Shown piece after piece: positions 6,115 through 13,505 of a stretch of 19,188 nt of DNA. How positions within the stretch are numbered: the first letter of the stretch is position 1; each line of letters opens with the position of its first letter. Below the pieces are notes generated by a model. That model saw nothing but the letters and a program-made list of their open reading frames with translations. It was not told the DNA's origin and did no database searches. This stretch comes from an uncultured bacterium (lineage in GTDB: Bacteria; Actinomycetota; Coriobacteriia; Coriobacteriales; Coriobacteriaceae), in the NCBI GenBank assembly GCA_905215445.1, contig CAJMPZ010000043.1:1-19188 (forward strand), read 5' to 3'. Position numbers and translations under genes: made by a program.

Positions 6115-7347
6115 GTGAATTTGGGAGACTATAGCAGAGCGAAGCGATCTGCACGGCATCGTCCGGGTGTTTTCGGCATACGGTGGAAGCTGGTGGGGGT
6201 CGGCGCCGTAACCGGATGCGCATTCGGCCTCGCCAATGCCGTCGGCGGCGAGCTTTTCGCCCGACAGGCCTATCCACTCGTCGTGCATCTGCCGCTTGTC
6301 GTCTACCTGTGCGTACGCTATCGCCTGAGTCCGCTGCTCGCCATCCTGGGCGTTACCAGTGCCTACCTGAGCTGCCAGTTTAGCAACTGGATGGGCATCG
6401 CCGCATTCGCTGCCACCGATTCGCAAATCGCATATTACGCGGCGCGCATCATCACGACGCTCGGCGTCTTTGCGATCTTGCTGCATTGGGCCAGAGACAT
6501 CGGTCCGCGCCTGGCGGCCAAAAGCCCCACCGAGTTGGAGATTCTGCTCATCCTGCCGCTCGTCTACTACATCTTCGACTACGCCACCAACGTCTATACC
6601 ACGCTCTTCCACTCGGGCTCGGTAGTAACCGTTGAGTTTTTGGCGTTCGCCCTCTGCGCGTTCTACCTTATGTTTCTTGCCGTCTACCTTCGCGAATACG
6701 AGGCAAAGGAAATCGCCGAGCGCGAGCGCTGGATGCTCGCGACCCGCGACAGCGCGGCCATCAAAGAGCTCGAAGCCTGGCGCCAGTCCGGACGCGAGCT
6801 CTCGGTTCTCCGTCACGACATGCGCCACTACCTGCGCGGTCTAGCGGCCCTGATCGAAGAGGGTCACACCGATGAGGCACTCGAGCGCATCGACGCGCTC
6901 TGCGAGACCAACGACCGCACCGCCGTGCGCCGCTACTGCGCCAACGAAACGGTCAACATTGCGCTCTCGTCGCTTTCCGCGGACATCAACGCGCACGGCA
7001 TCACCGCCGACCTGCACGCCGCCGTGCCCGAAACCGTCCACGTGGGCGATGTCGATCTATTCAGTGTGGTATCGAACGCCCTGGACAATGCCATCGCCGC
7101 GGCGAGCGCCGCCCCCGAAGGCAAGCGGTTTGTCGACCTGGACCTTCGCTACGAAGACGGTCAGCTTCTATTGCTGGTTTCCAACACGTTTGGCCGTGCG
7201 CCGCACATGGTCGACGGCATGCCCGTGACTCAGCACACTGGGCACGGCTTTGGCACCAAGAGCATTATGCTTGCCGTCGAGCGCATGAACGGCAACTGCC
7301 AGTTCCGCATTAACGGCGACCGGTTTGAGCTGCGCGCCGTGATGTAG
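6115..7347 (+). CDS. GHKL-type sensor histidine kinase, N-terminus uncertain
   Basis: This is a membrane sensor kinase of the AgrC-like (GHKL) class. About six hydrophobic helices (from VGVGAVTGCAFGLANAV to FLAFALCAFYLMFLAVYL) are followed by a linker helix and the phospho-acceptor motif LRHDMRHYL, with H234 if the GTG at 6115 is used. The ATPase domain follows, with the N box SNALDNAIAAA and the G box HTGHGFGTKSI, and ends at ELRAVM. Related kinases sense peptides or envelope signals and pair with LytTR response regulators, but no regulator is adjacent. The start is unclear. GTG 6115 lacks a ribosome site, and GTG 6193 has GGTGG upstream but begins inside the first helix. The frame also overlaps the promoter region of the divergent gene. 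A 5' truncation is possible. Confidence 0.8.
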   Translation: MNLGDYSRAKRSARHRPGVFGIRWKLVGVGAVTGCAFGLANAVGGELFARQAYPLVVHLPLVVYLCVRYRLSPLLAILGVTSAYLSCQFSNWMGIAAFAATDSQIAYYAARIITTLGVFAILLHWARDIGPRLAAKSPTELEILLILPLVYYIFDYATNVYTTLFHSGSVVTVEFLAFALCAFYLMFLAVYLREYEAKEIAERERWMLATRDSAAIKELEAWRQSGRELSVLRHDMRHYLRGLAALIEEGHTDEALERIDALCETNDRTAVRRYCANETVNIALSSLSADINAHGITADLHAAVPETVHVGDVDLFSVVSNALDNAIAAASAAPEGKRFVDLDLRYEDGQLLLLVSNTFGRAPHMVDGMPVTQHTGHGFGTKSIMLAVERMNGNCQFRINGDRFELRAVM

Positions 7348-7365
7348 GGGCTGCCGCCAACCTCG

Positions 7366-7941
7366 CTACAGCGGTGCAGCCGCCGGGGTCAGCTGCTTAA
7401 TGTAGGCCCACATGCGCTGCTTGGCGGCCTTGTCGGTGAGCGCCGCCTCAAAACCGTCGAGCGCCAGCACGCGGCGCCCCTGCACATGGGCGACCAGGCC
7501 GGGCTTGAGCATGGCGGTGTCAAAGTCATCAATTGCCACAAGCATATCGGCATAGGTCTCGCGCATGACATCGGCCGCACTGTTGTCCAGCAGCAGCACC
7601 GCCTCGGGGTCCAAGGTCTCCAGCGCCTCGCGGAACAGGTCGCACGTCAGGGCCTCGCCCGCCGCGACCGCTCCGTCGCCCGCGCCGGCGACGCTTGCCA
7701 GCACACAAAAATCCTCGGGGGCATATCCGATGGCACCGAGCGCCTTGCGCAACGCGGCGCCATCCGCGCCGGCGGCCAGCTCGCCGCCCGAGCACTCGGC
7801 TTCATCCAAATCGCCTTTGACCAGCACAATCGGCGAGCACGCGTTGCCCGCGATACGCACACCGCGATCTGCAAGCGACGCGAGCTCCTGCTCGGTCGCC
7901 TGAGCGATGGCTTCTTTTTTCTGGCTTTGTGACGTGGGCAT
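7366..7941 (-). CDS. Uracil-DNA-glycosylase-fold-like protein lacking catalytic motifs
   Basis: This 191-residue protein has no signal peptide. From residue 36 its layout resembles type 4/5 uracil-DNA glycosylases. PIVLVKGDLDE sits where GEAPG.DED is expected, GADGAALRKALGAIGYAPEDFCVL matches 'GraGqlLdkaL.aiGl...d.yv.n', LTCDLFREALETLDPEAVLLLDNSAADVM matches 'c.p.L...l..l.P.vvlalG..Aa', and QGRRVLALDGFEAAL..KQRMWAYIKQL matches the final 'HPs..lr.p..k...w.dlk.l'. The Fe-S cysteines, the GEAPG acidic residue and the HPS histidine are absent, so it is unlikely to be an active glycosylase. The family link is my inference from motif order. The ATG at 7941 has GGAGAG five bases upstream. It converges with the kinase gene (18-base gap) and diverges from trxA. 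Confidence 0.7.
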   Translation of the reverse strand: MPTSQSQKKEAIAQATEQELASLADRGVRIAGNACSPIVLVKGDLDEAECSGGELAAGADGAALRKALGAIGYAPEDFCVLASVAGAGDGAVAAGEALTCDLFREALETLDPEAVLLLDNSAADVMRETYADMLVAIDDFDTAMLKPGLVAHVQGRRVLALDGFEAALTDKAAKQRMWAYIKQLTPAAAPL

Positions 7942-7969
7942 GCGCTCTCCAATCGTTTGCGTGCCCACC

Positions 7970-7975
7970 ATTATA
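7970..7975 (-). promoter_or_regulatory. Consensus -10 box for the glycosylase-like gene
   Basis: A perfect TATAAT reads on the minus strand 28 bases before the ATG at 7941. No good -35 hexamer is seen at 16-18 bases, so the promoter call rests on the -10 and its position. Confidence 0.5.
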
Positions 7976-8077
7976 TAAAAGAGCCGCCCGCGAGTGGTTG
8001 CTTTGCGGGCCGCTGGGTATAAGCACGGTCGTACTGAGTTTTACGCGGCCGAGCCGCGTCGTATTATGGAGGTCACC

Positions 8078-8398
8078 ATGGCTGACATTAAGCAGATTAC
8101 CCCCGAGAACTTCGGCGCTGTCGTCAACGATAGCCTGCCCGTACTGGTTGATTTTTGGGCCCCGTGGTGCGGCCCCTGCCGCTCGCTCTCGCCCATCGTA
8201 GACGAGGTTGCCGACGAGCTGGCCGGCAAGTTGGCTGTGGCCAAGTGCAACGTCGACGACAACCAGGACCTGGCCATGAAGTTTGGCGTCATGAGCATCC
8301 CCACGCTGATCGTCTTTAAGAACGGCGAGGAGGTCGACCGCTCGGTTGGCGCCTTACCCAAGGCAAGACTTCAGGCACTGCTGGAGAAACATCTGTAA
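8078..8398 (+). CDS. trxA: Thioredoxin
   Basis: This small dithiol protein of 106 residues reduces protein disulfides with electrons from thioredoxin reductase. The redox motif WCGPC is at residues 30-34, preceded by VLVDFWAP. The cis-proline motif SIPTLIVFKNGEEV follows, and the length is typical of bacterial Trx1. The ATG at 8078 is preceded by GGAGGT with a 4-base spacer; an in-frame ATG 12 bases upstream overlaps that ribosome site. It appears monocistronic, with a terminator at 8512-8547 and the divergent glycosylase-like gene upstream. No reductase gene is in the window. Confidence 0.97.
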   Translation: MADIKQITPENFGAVVNDSLPVLVDFWAPWCGPCRSLSPIVDEVADELAGKLAVAKCNVDDNQDLAMKFGVMSIPTLIVFKNGEEVDRSVGALPKARLQALLEKHL

Positions 8399-8424
8399 TA
8401 CGCTTGTTACTTGTCTGCCGTCCA

Positions 8425-8445
8425 TGAGCGGTTTCGCACCGCTCA
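8425..8445 (+). other. Short hairpin downstream of trxA
   Basis: TGAGCGGT and ACCGCTCA form a perfect 8-bp stem with a 5-base loop in the trxA 3' region. It has no T-tract and its role is unknown; it may stabilise the transcript end. Confidence 0.4.
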
Positions 8446-8511
8446 CCGGAGTGCCAAACGCAAGGCATGCGACCACGGATAGTATGGTAGTTACAAACAG
8501 CCCCCCAGTGA

Positions 8512-8547
8512 ACGGGTGCGGGTCGCACAGGCTCGCACCCGTTTTCT
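8512..8547 (+). terminator. Rho-independent terminator after trxA
   Basis: ACGGGTGCG and CGCACCCGT form a 9-bp stem around a 13-base loop, followed directly by TTTCTT. It separates trxA from the nickel/hydrogenase gene block. Confidence 0.8.
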
Positions 8548-8620
8548 TATGCAGCTGCGCGCAAAGCGGGCGTAGTAAAATCTGAACCACTGAACTGCCC
8601 CATACAAAAGGAGATTTCCC

Positions 8621-8869
8621 ATGCATGATGTTGGAATGAACATGAGCCAGCTTGCCATGAGCGTCAAACAGGTCGACGACACCATCGAGCTCGCTCACGA
8701 ATGGAGCCATCAGTTGCTGCATGCGACCGAGAATTTTGACATGGAGCGCATCGGCGCCAAGCTCGAGGCCGCCATGGCCGCGTTGCACGAGGCGCATGAC
8801 GCGCTCGAGGGCTACGAGGAAGCCATCGAGGCCGACCACAACTCCGTCGGCTCCGTGAAGCTGGTGTAA
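8621..8869 (+). CDS. Small His-rich helical protein upstream of nikR
   Basis: This 82-residue protein has an excellent ribosome site (AGGAGA, about 8 bases before the ATG). It is predicted mostly helical and charged, with histidines spread through MHDVGMNM, AHEWSHQLLHATENFD, ALHEAHDALEG and EADHN. There is no signal peptide or membrane segment. I do not recognise the family. Its stop is one base before the nikR GTG, so the two are surely co-transcribed and probably translationally coupled. The composition and neighbour make a nickel-handling or NikR-partner role plausible, but this is inference. Confidence 0.8.
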   Translation: MHDVGMNMSQLAMSVKQVDDTIELAHEWSHQLLHATENFDMERIGAKLEAAMAALHEAHDALEGYEEAIEADHNSVGSVKLV

Positions 8870-8870
8870 G

Positions 8871-9383
8871 GTGGCCGAACACGAGCACGGCTGCGGGTAC
8901 GAGCACGAGCATCCGCACGGGGCGGACGGTGACGCGGGCTGCCACTGTAGTGGCTCCGGCTCCGAGCTGGTCCGTTTTTCGGTTACCGCACCGGATGACC
9001 TGCTGCGCCGTTTTGACGAACAGATCGCGCGCCGCGGCGACGTGGCCAACCGCTCCGAGGCCGTGCGCGACCTGATTCGCGCCTCGATCGCCAAGGAGCA
9101 GATGCGCACGCCCGACGAGCATGTTATCGGGTCGCTCACCATGATCTACGACCACCATACCGGCGACCTGACGCGCCGTCTGGACGAAGTGCAGCACGAC
9201 TACACCGGCGAGATCGTATCGACCATGCACGTGCATCTGGATCACCACAACTGTCTGGAGATCCTGGCACTCAAGGGTCGCGGCGAGCGCGTCTACGAAC
9301 TAGCCGATCGCCTGCTGGGCCTGCGCGGCGTTAAGCACGGCGAGCTCACGTGCGCCGCCACCAAGCAGAGCCTGGGGCTGTAG
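8871..9383 (+). CDS. nikR: Nickel-responsive transcriptional regulator NikR with His/Cys-rich N-terminal tail
   Basis: NikR is a ribbon-helix-helix repressor that binds DNA when loaded with nickel. The RHH domain covers about residues 33-76 (VRFSVTAPDDLLRRFDEQIA..NRSEAVRDLIRASI). The ACT-like metal domain follows. The nickel ligands of E. coli NikR (H76, H87, H89, C95) correspond to H109, H120, H122 and C128 here, with identical spacing (11, 2, 6). Unlike the E. coli protein, it has about 30 extra N-terminal residues rich in metal ligands (AEHEHGCGYEHEHPHG..GCHC). The start is the GTG at 8871, one base after the preceding stop; the tail lies in frame directly after it. With hypF downstream it most likely controls nickel uptake or hydrogenase-related genes. 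Confidence 0.93.
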   Translation: MAEHEHGCGYEHEHPHGADGDAGCHCSGSGSELVRFSVTAPDDLLRRFDEQIARRGDVANRSEAVRDLIRASIAKEQMRTPDEHVIGSLTMIYDHHTGDLTRRLDEVQHDYTGEIVSTMHVHLDHHNCLEILALKGRGERVYELADRLLGLRGVKHGELTCAATKQSLGL

Positions 9384-9390
9384 CGCACCT

Positions 9391-9462
9391 ACCAAAAAGG
9401 GACAGGTTTGTTTTGGCAGGTTTAGCGTTTTACCTACCAAAATAAACTTGTCCCTTTTTGGT
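9391..9462. repeat. 72-bp intergenic palindrome between nikR and hypF
   Basis: The 31-base arms (9391-9421 and 9432-9462) match at 28 of 31 positions around a 10-base loop. The arms begin ACCAAAAAGGGACAGGTTTG on the left, and the right arm carries CCAAAATAAACTTGTCCC. Two of the three differences allow G-U pairing in the plus-strand RNA. A related half-copy lies at 17225-17250 before the RpiR gene. It may act as a terminator or attenuator between nikR and hypF, since the right arm ends in CTTTTTGG, but mainly it looks like a dispersed repeat. Confidence 0.8.
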
Positions 9463-9484
9463 CGGTTTTGATGAGGAGTGTCGC

Positions 9485-11953
9485 ATGCGGCATGTGCATA
9501 TTCATGTGACGGGCATTGTGCAGGGCGTTGGCATGCGACCATTTGTGTATCGCGAGGCCATGGCGCATGGCATTTGCGGATGGGTGCTCAATGCGGGCGA
9601 CGGCGTACATATCGAGGCGCACGCTCCGGCCGATGCGCTCGATGCTTTTGTTGCCGCGCTTTCTGAGCATGCGCCCGCGGCGGCTCGCGTAGAGCATGTC
9701 GAGGTTGTGGACTTGGGGCCTGGCGGTTGGAGTGCTGCCGATGAGCAGGGCTTTCGCATTGTGGCATCGCAGGACCAGACCGCGCACACGACGCTCGTCT
9801 CGCCCGATATCGCTACCTGTGACGATTGTCTGCGCGAGTTGTTCGATCCCGCCGACCGACGCTATCACTACCCCTTTATCAACTGCACTAACTGCGGCCA
9901 ACGCTTTACCATCATCCGATCGTTGCCTTATGACCGAGCGGCCACGTCGATGGATTGTTTTCCCATGTGTCCCAAGTGTGCCGCGGAGTATGCCGACCCA
10001 CTCGACCGGCGTTTTCACGCGCAACCCGATGCCTGCTTTGATTGCGGGCCGCATATTACGTGGCGCGAGGCTGTGAACGGCGATGCGTGCGGGAATTCGT
10101 CCGCGACACCGGCAGTCGGCACCACACGCGAGGCCAGCGACGCCATTATCGAGCGCTGCGTTGAGCTGCTGGCCAGCGGTGGCATCGTCGCCATCAAGGG
10201 CCTGGGCGGATTTCATCTAGCCTGTGACGCCGCCAGCGAGCAGGCGGTGGCCGAGCTGCGCCGTCGCAAACGCCGCAGCAACAAACCACTTGCCGTCATG
10301 ATGCGCGACCTTGCCGACGTTGAACGCCTATGCCATGTCAGCGACGTTGAGCGCGGCTTGCTGGCCGGCAGCATTCGCCCCATTGTGCTGCTGCGCCGAC
10401 GTGCTGCTTGCGAGAGCGGCGGCTCCCCCGACGCCCTCGCGCTCGCGCCGTCCGTCGCGCACGACCTTCCAGAGCTCGGCATCATGCTCCCCTATACGCC
10501 GCTTCAACATCTGTTGCTTGCCGCGGCAGAAGCCTGCGGTATGCACGCGCTCGTCATGACCAGCGGAAACCTGAGCGAAGAACCCATAGAAACCGACGAC
10601 GATCTTGCCTGGGAACACCTCGTTGCCGCCGGCATCGCCGATGCGTTGCTCGGCAACGACCGCGCGATCCTCTCGCGCTACGACGACTCTGTAGTGCGCG
10701 TGGTCGACGGCGCCGTTATGCCCGTGCGCCGCGCTCGCGGATATGCACCCCAGCCGTTGCCGTTGCCGGCGCTCGACGGCGCTCCGTCCTGCGTGCTCGC
10801 CTGCGGGCCACAACAAAAGGCCACGATTGCGCTCACGCGTGAAGGGACGAACGGCGAGGCAACCTGTTTTGTGTCGCAGCATATCGGCGATGTTGAAAAC
10901 GGCGAGACCTTCGATGCCTGGAACGCCGCGCGCACGCGCTTGGAAGATCTCTTTGACTTGGCGCCCGCCGCCTTGGCCTGCGATTTGCACCCCAGCTATC
11001 TATCGAGCCAGTGGGCGCGCGAGCAGGCACGGGAGCACAATCTGCCGCTCGTCGAGGTGCAGCACCATCATGCGCATATCGCGAGCGTAATGGCCGAGGC
11101 CATCGCCGCGGGCCAGCTTACAACCGACGCGCGTGTCCTTGGCATCGCCTTTGACGGCACCGGCGCCGGCACCGATGGGACCATTTGGGGCGGCGAGTTT
11201 CTTGTTGCCGGCCTTGGCGGCTTTGAGCGCGCCGCGCATTTACTCACCTGGGCGCTCCCCGGCGGGGCGGCCTCCGTGCGCGACGCCCGCCGCAACGCCT
11301 TTGCCCTGCTCAGTGAGCTCGGTCTGCTCGAGCACCCAGGCGCCGCTCGGCTTTTGGGCAGCCTCGACGAGCAAACGCGCAGCGTGACAGCCACCATGAT
11401 CGAGCACGGCATCAACAGCCCGCGCACCAGCAGCATGGGGCGTCTCTTTGATGCCGCGGCAGCAATTCTGGGCATCTGCGACAAGGCAACCTACGAGGGC
11501 GAGCCTGCCATAGAACTCGAAGCCGCCGCCTGGCGCGCGTTCAGCAGTGAAAGTGCCTGCCCCACCGGCAATATGGCCAGCTTTTCCGTAATCGAATCAT
11601 CCCGTCCGGACGACTGCCATGTTCTGAACTCCAGACCGCTTTTTGAGGCGCTTTTGGAGGGAATCAGGACCGGCGTGCCCGCTGGCAAGCTCGCGCTCGA
11701 CTTCCACATCACCATCGCACGCGCGTCGGCCCGCATCGCAAGCGAGATCTGCGTCCGTGAAGACCTCGACACCGTCGCGCTCTCGGGCGGCGTGTTCATG
11801 AACCGACTTTTGCTTCGGCTCCTTACCCACGAACTCAAAGACGCCGGTCTTGCCGTCTTGGTCCCCCACGCCGTGCCCGTCAACGACGGCTGCATCGCCT
11901 ACGGTCAGGCCGCCATCGCTCGCGCTCGCCTCGCGCAGACAGCATCGCGATAG
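9485..11953 (+). CDS. hypF: Carbamoyltransferase HypF, [NiFe]-hydrogenase maturation
   Basis: HypF converts carbamoyl phosphate to a carbamoyl-adenylate and transfers the group to the C-terminal cysteine of HypE, the source of the cyanide ligands. The 822-residue protein has all domains in order. The acylphosphatase domain is at 1-92 (GIVQGVGMRPFVYR). Two zinc fingers have C112/C115, C134/C137, C162/C165 and C184/C187 with canonical 18-24-18 spacing. A YrdC-like domain spans about 210-390 (GGIVAIKGLGGFHLACDA, KPLAVMMRD, MTSGNLSEEPI). The Kae1-like carbamoyltransferase domain has HHHAHIASVMAE, FDGTGAGTDGTIWGGEFL and LSGGVFMNRLLL. The ATG at 9485 has GAGGAGTG upstream. It is followed by hypC-hypD-hypE with a 131-base gap. 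Confidence 0.97.
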   Translation: MRHVHIHVTGIVQGVGMRPFVYREAMAHGICGWVLNAGDGVHIEAHAPADALDAFVAALSEHAPAAARVEHVEVVDLGPGGWSAADEQGFRIVASQDQTAHTTLVSPDIATCDDCLRELFDPADRRYHYPFINCTNCGQRFTIIRSLPYDRAATSMDCFPMCPKCAAEYADPLDRRFHAQPDACFDCGPHITWREAVNGDACGNSSATPAVGTTREASDAIIERCVELLASGGIVAIKGLGGFHLACDAASEQAVAELRRRKRRSNKPLAVMMRDLADVERLCHVSDVERGLLAGSIRPIVLLRRRAACESGGSPDALALAPSVAHDLPELGIMLPYTPLQHLLLAAAEACGMHALVMTSGNLSEEPIETDDDLAWEHLVAAGIADALLGNDRAILSRYDDSVVRVVDGAVMPVRRARGYAPQPLPLPALDGAPSCVLACGPQQKATIALTREGTNGEATCFVSQHIGDVENGETFDAWNAARTRLEDLFDLAPAALACDLHPSYLSSQWAREQAREHNLPLVEVQHHHAHIASVMAEAIAAGQLTTDARVLGIAFDGTGAGTDGTIWGGEFLVAGLGGFERAAHLLTWALPGGAASVRDARRNAFALLSELGLLEHPGAARLLGSLDEQTRSVTATMIEHGINSPRTSSMGRLFDAAAAILGICDKATYEGEPAIELEAAAWRAFSSESACPTGNMASFSVIESSRPDDCHVLNSRPLFEALLEGIRTGVPAGKLALDFHITIARASARIASEICVREDLDTVALSGGVFMNRLLLRLLTHELKDAGLAVLVPHAVPVNDGCIAYGQAAIARARLAQTASR

Positions 11954-11999
11954 GCTGTTTTGCCAGCCTGCGCGCCGCCGTCTCACAGGTGTAACGCGT

Positions 12000-12028
12000 T
12001 TGCTCGTGACTCCCGCGAGCGCTACCAT
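12000..12028 (+). promoter_or_regulatory. Possible promoter upstream of hypC
   Basis: TTGCTC (12000-12005) and TACCAT (12023-12028) are 17 bases apart in the 131-base hypF-hypC gap, about 57 bases before the hypC start. They could give hypCDE their own transcript. Match quality is moderate and no operator is evident. Confidence 0.3.
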
Positions 12029-12084
12029 CAACTGATGGGTAATTAGGCGCCTATCCAGCGCAAAACGTATAAAAGGGGAACATT

Positions 12085-12345
12085 ATGTGCCTTGCCGTTC
12101 CCGGTAAAGTGGTCAAACGCGACGACGACCTTAAGGCGACCGTCGACATGATGGGCATCGAGCGCCCCGTTTCGCTGCGTCTCGTGCCGACGGCGCAGGT
12201 TGGCGACTATATTCTCGTACACGCCGGCTTTGGCATCCAGATCGTCGACGAGCAGGAAGCGCAAGAAACGCTCGAGCTCGTTAATGCCATGACCGAACTG
12301 GCCGAAGAAGACCAACTGGCCAGCAATCCGGCCGAGGCATACTAG
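12085..12345 (+). CDS. hypC: Hydrogenase maturation chaperone HypC
   Basis: HypC is a small chaperone that forms a complex with HypD, carries the Fe(CN)2CO unit and delivers it to the hydrogenase large subunit. The 86-residue protein has the invariant start MCLAVPGKV with the essential Cys2, and the family core DYILVHAGFGIQ (about 50-61). The ribosome site AAGGGGAA lies just before the ATG. Its TAG stop shares one base with the hypD GTG (TAGTG), a classic coupled arrangement. The acidic C-terminal tail beyond residue 65 is of typical length. Confidence 0.97.
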   Translation: MCLAVPGKVVKRDDDLKATVDMMGIERPVSLRLVPTAQVGDYILVHAGFGIQIVDEQEAQETLELVNAMTELAEEDQLASNPAEAY

Positions 12346-13457
12346 TGGCGGCCGGACAGCCGGCTCGCTCCGGTATCGACTTTTCGGCATTTCGCGACCC
12401 CAGGCTGGCTCGCGAGCTCATCGATCGTATTCATGAGCTTGTCGGCAGCCGCAGCATCAACCTTATGGAAGTCTGCGGCACGCATACCGTGAGCATCGGG
12501 CGCTATGGCTTTCGCTCCATTATGCCTGCCGGGCTCAAACTGCTGAGCGGTCCGGGTTGCCCCGTCTGCGTTACCGCCAACCGCGATATCGACCATGCAA
12601 TCGCGCTCGCCAAGATGGACGGCGCCATCATCACCACCTTTGGCGACATGATGCGCGTGCCCGGATCGTCCACCTCACTTTCTGCGCAAAAGGCGGCGGG
12701 GCACGATATTCGCATTGTGTACTCCCCGCTCGACGCGCTCGACATTGCCGAGCAAAACCCCGATCGCCCGGTCATTTTTATGGGTGTGGGCTTTGAGACC
12801 ACAACGCCCACCATCGCCGCCGCCATTTTGGAGGCCGATGCACGCGGGCTCCAGAACTTCTCGGTCTACTGTGCTCACAAGACCACGCCGCCGGCTCTGC
12901 GTGCGATCTCCAACGACCCCGAAACGACCATCGACGGCTTTATCCTGCCTGGTCACGTCGCTACCATCACGGGCCTGGCACCCTTTAGGTTTTTGGTCGA
13001 TGAGTTCGAGACCCCCGGTGTAGTCACCGGGTTTGAGCCGGTCGATATCTTGCAGGGCATCTGCATGCTGGTCCAGATGGTTGTCGAGCACAGGCCCGCA
13101 ATCGACAACGCCTACCGCCGTGGCGTCAATGCAGACGGCAATCCCGTAGCGCGCCAGCTGGTCGAGCAGGTGTTTGAGCCGTGCGACACCACGTGGCGCG
13201 GACTGGGACCGATTGCGGCTTCGGGTCTTTCCATCCGACCCGAATTCGTGCGCTTTGATGCCGGCGCCCGCTTTGACGTACCCATTGAACCGACGGTCGA
13301 GCCACGCGGCTGCCGCTGCGGCGACGTGCTGCGCGGAGCCATCACGCCGAGCGACTGTCCTCTGTTTGGCCGCGCTTGCACGCCCGAACACCCCGTCGGC
13401 CCCTGCATGGTGAGCTCCGAAGGCAGCTGCGCGGCGTACTTTAGATACCGCGACTAG
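12345..13457 (+). CDS. hypD: Fe-S protein HypD, [NiFe]-hydrogenase maturation
   Basis: HypD holds a [4Fe-4S] cluster and a redox-active cysteine pair and is the scaffold where iron receives its cyanide and CO ligands. The 370-residue protein carries the hallmark motifs MEVCGTHTVSIGRYG (C44) and LLSGPGCPVCVT (C72, C75). It also has TTFGDMMRVPGS, MGVGFETTTP, LPGHVATITG and GFEPVDIL, and the C-terminal cysteine cluster CRCGDVLRGAITPSDCPLFG followed by further cysteines. The start is the GTG at 12345, overlapping the hypC stop by one base; no ATG lies near the N-terminus of the conserved region. hypE follows after 48 bases. Confidence 0.97.
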   Translation: MAAGQPARSGIDFSAFRDPRLARELIDRIHELVGSRSINLMEVCGTHTVSIGRYGFRSIMPAGLKLLSGPGCPVCVTANRDIDHAIALAKMDGAIITTFGDMMRVPGSSTSLSAQKAAGHDIRIVYSPLDALDIAEQNPDRPVIFMGVGFETTTPTIAAAILEADARGLQNFSVYCAHKTTPPALRAISNDPETTIDGFILPGHVATITGLAPFRFLVDEFETPGVVTGFEPVDILQGICMLVQMVVEHRPAIDNAYRRGVNADGNPVARQLVEQVFEPCDTTWRGLGPIAASGLSIRPEFVRFDAGARFDVPIEPTVEPRGCRCGDVLRGAITPSDCPLFGRACTPEHPVGPCMVSSEGSCAAYFRYRD

Positions 13458-13505
13458 CCCGGACGCTCCCGCGTACCGGCACCACCCACGATTGGAGTTT
13501 TCGAT

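Noticed and set aside
5166..6134. Plus-strand open frame of 322 codons
   Set aside because: It is antisense to the membrane-protein gene, has a very charged improbable composition and no domain.
8399..8620. Metal riboswitch before the His-rich protein and nikR
   Set aside because: Only a simple hairpin and a trxA terminator are seen; no multi-helix junction with known conserved bases was recognised.
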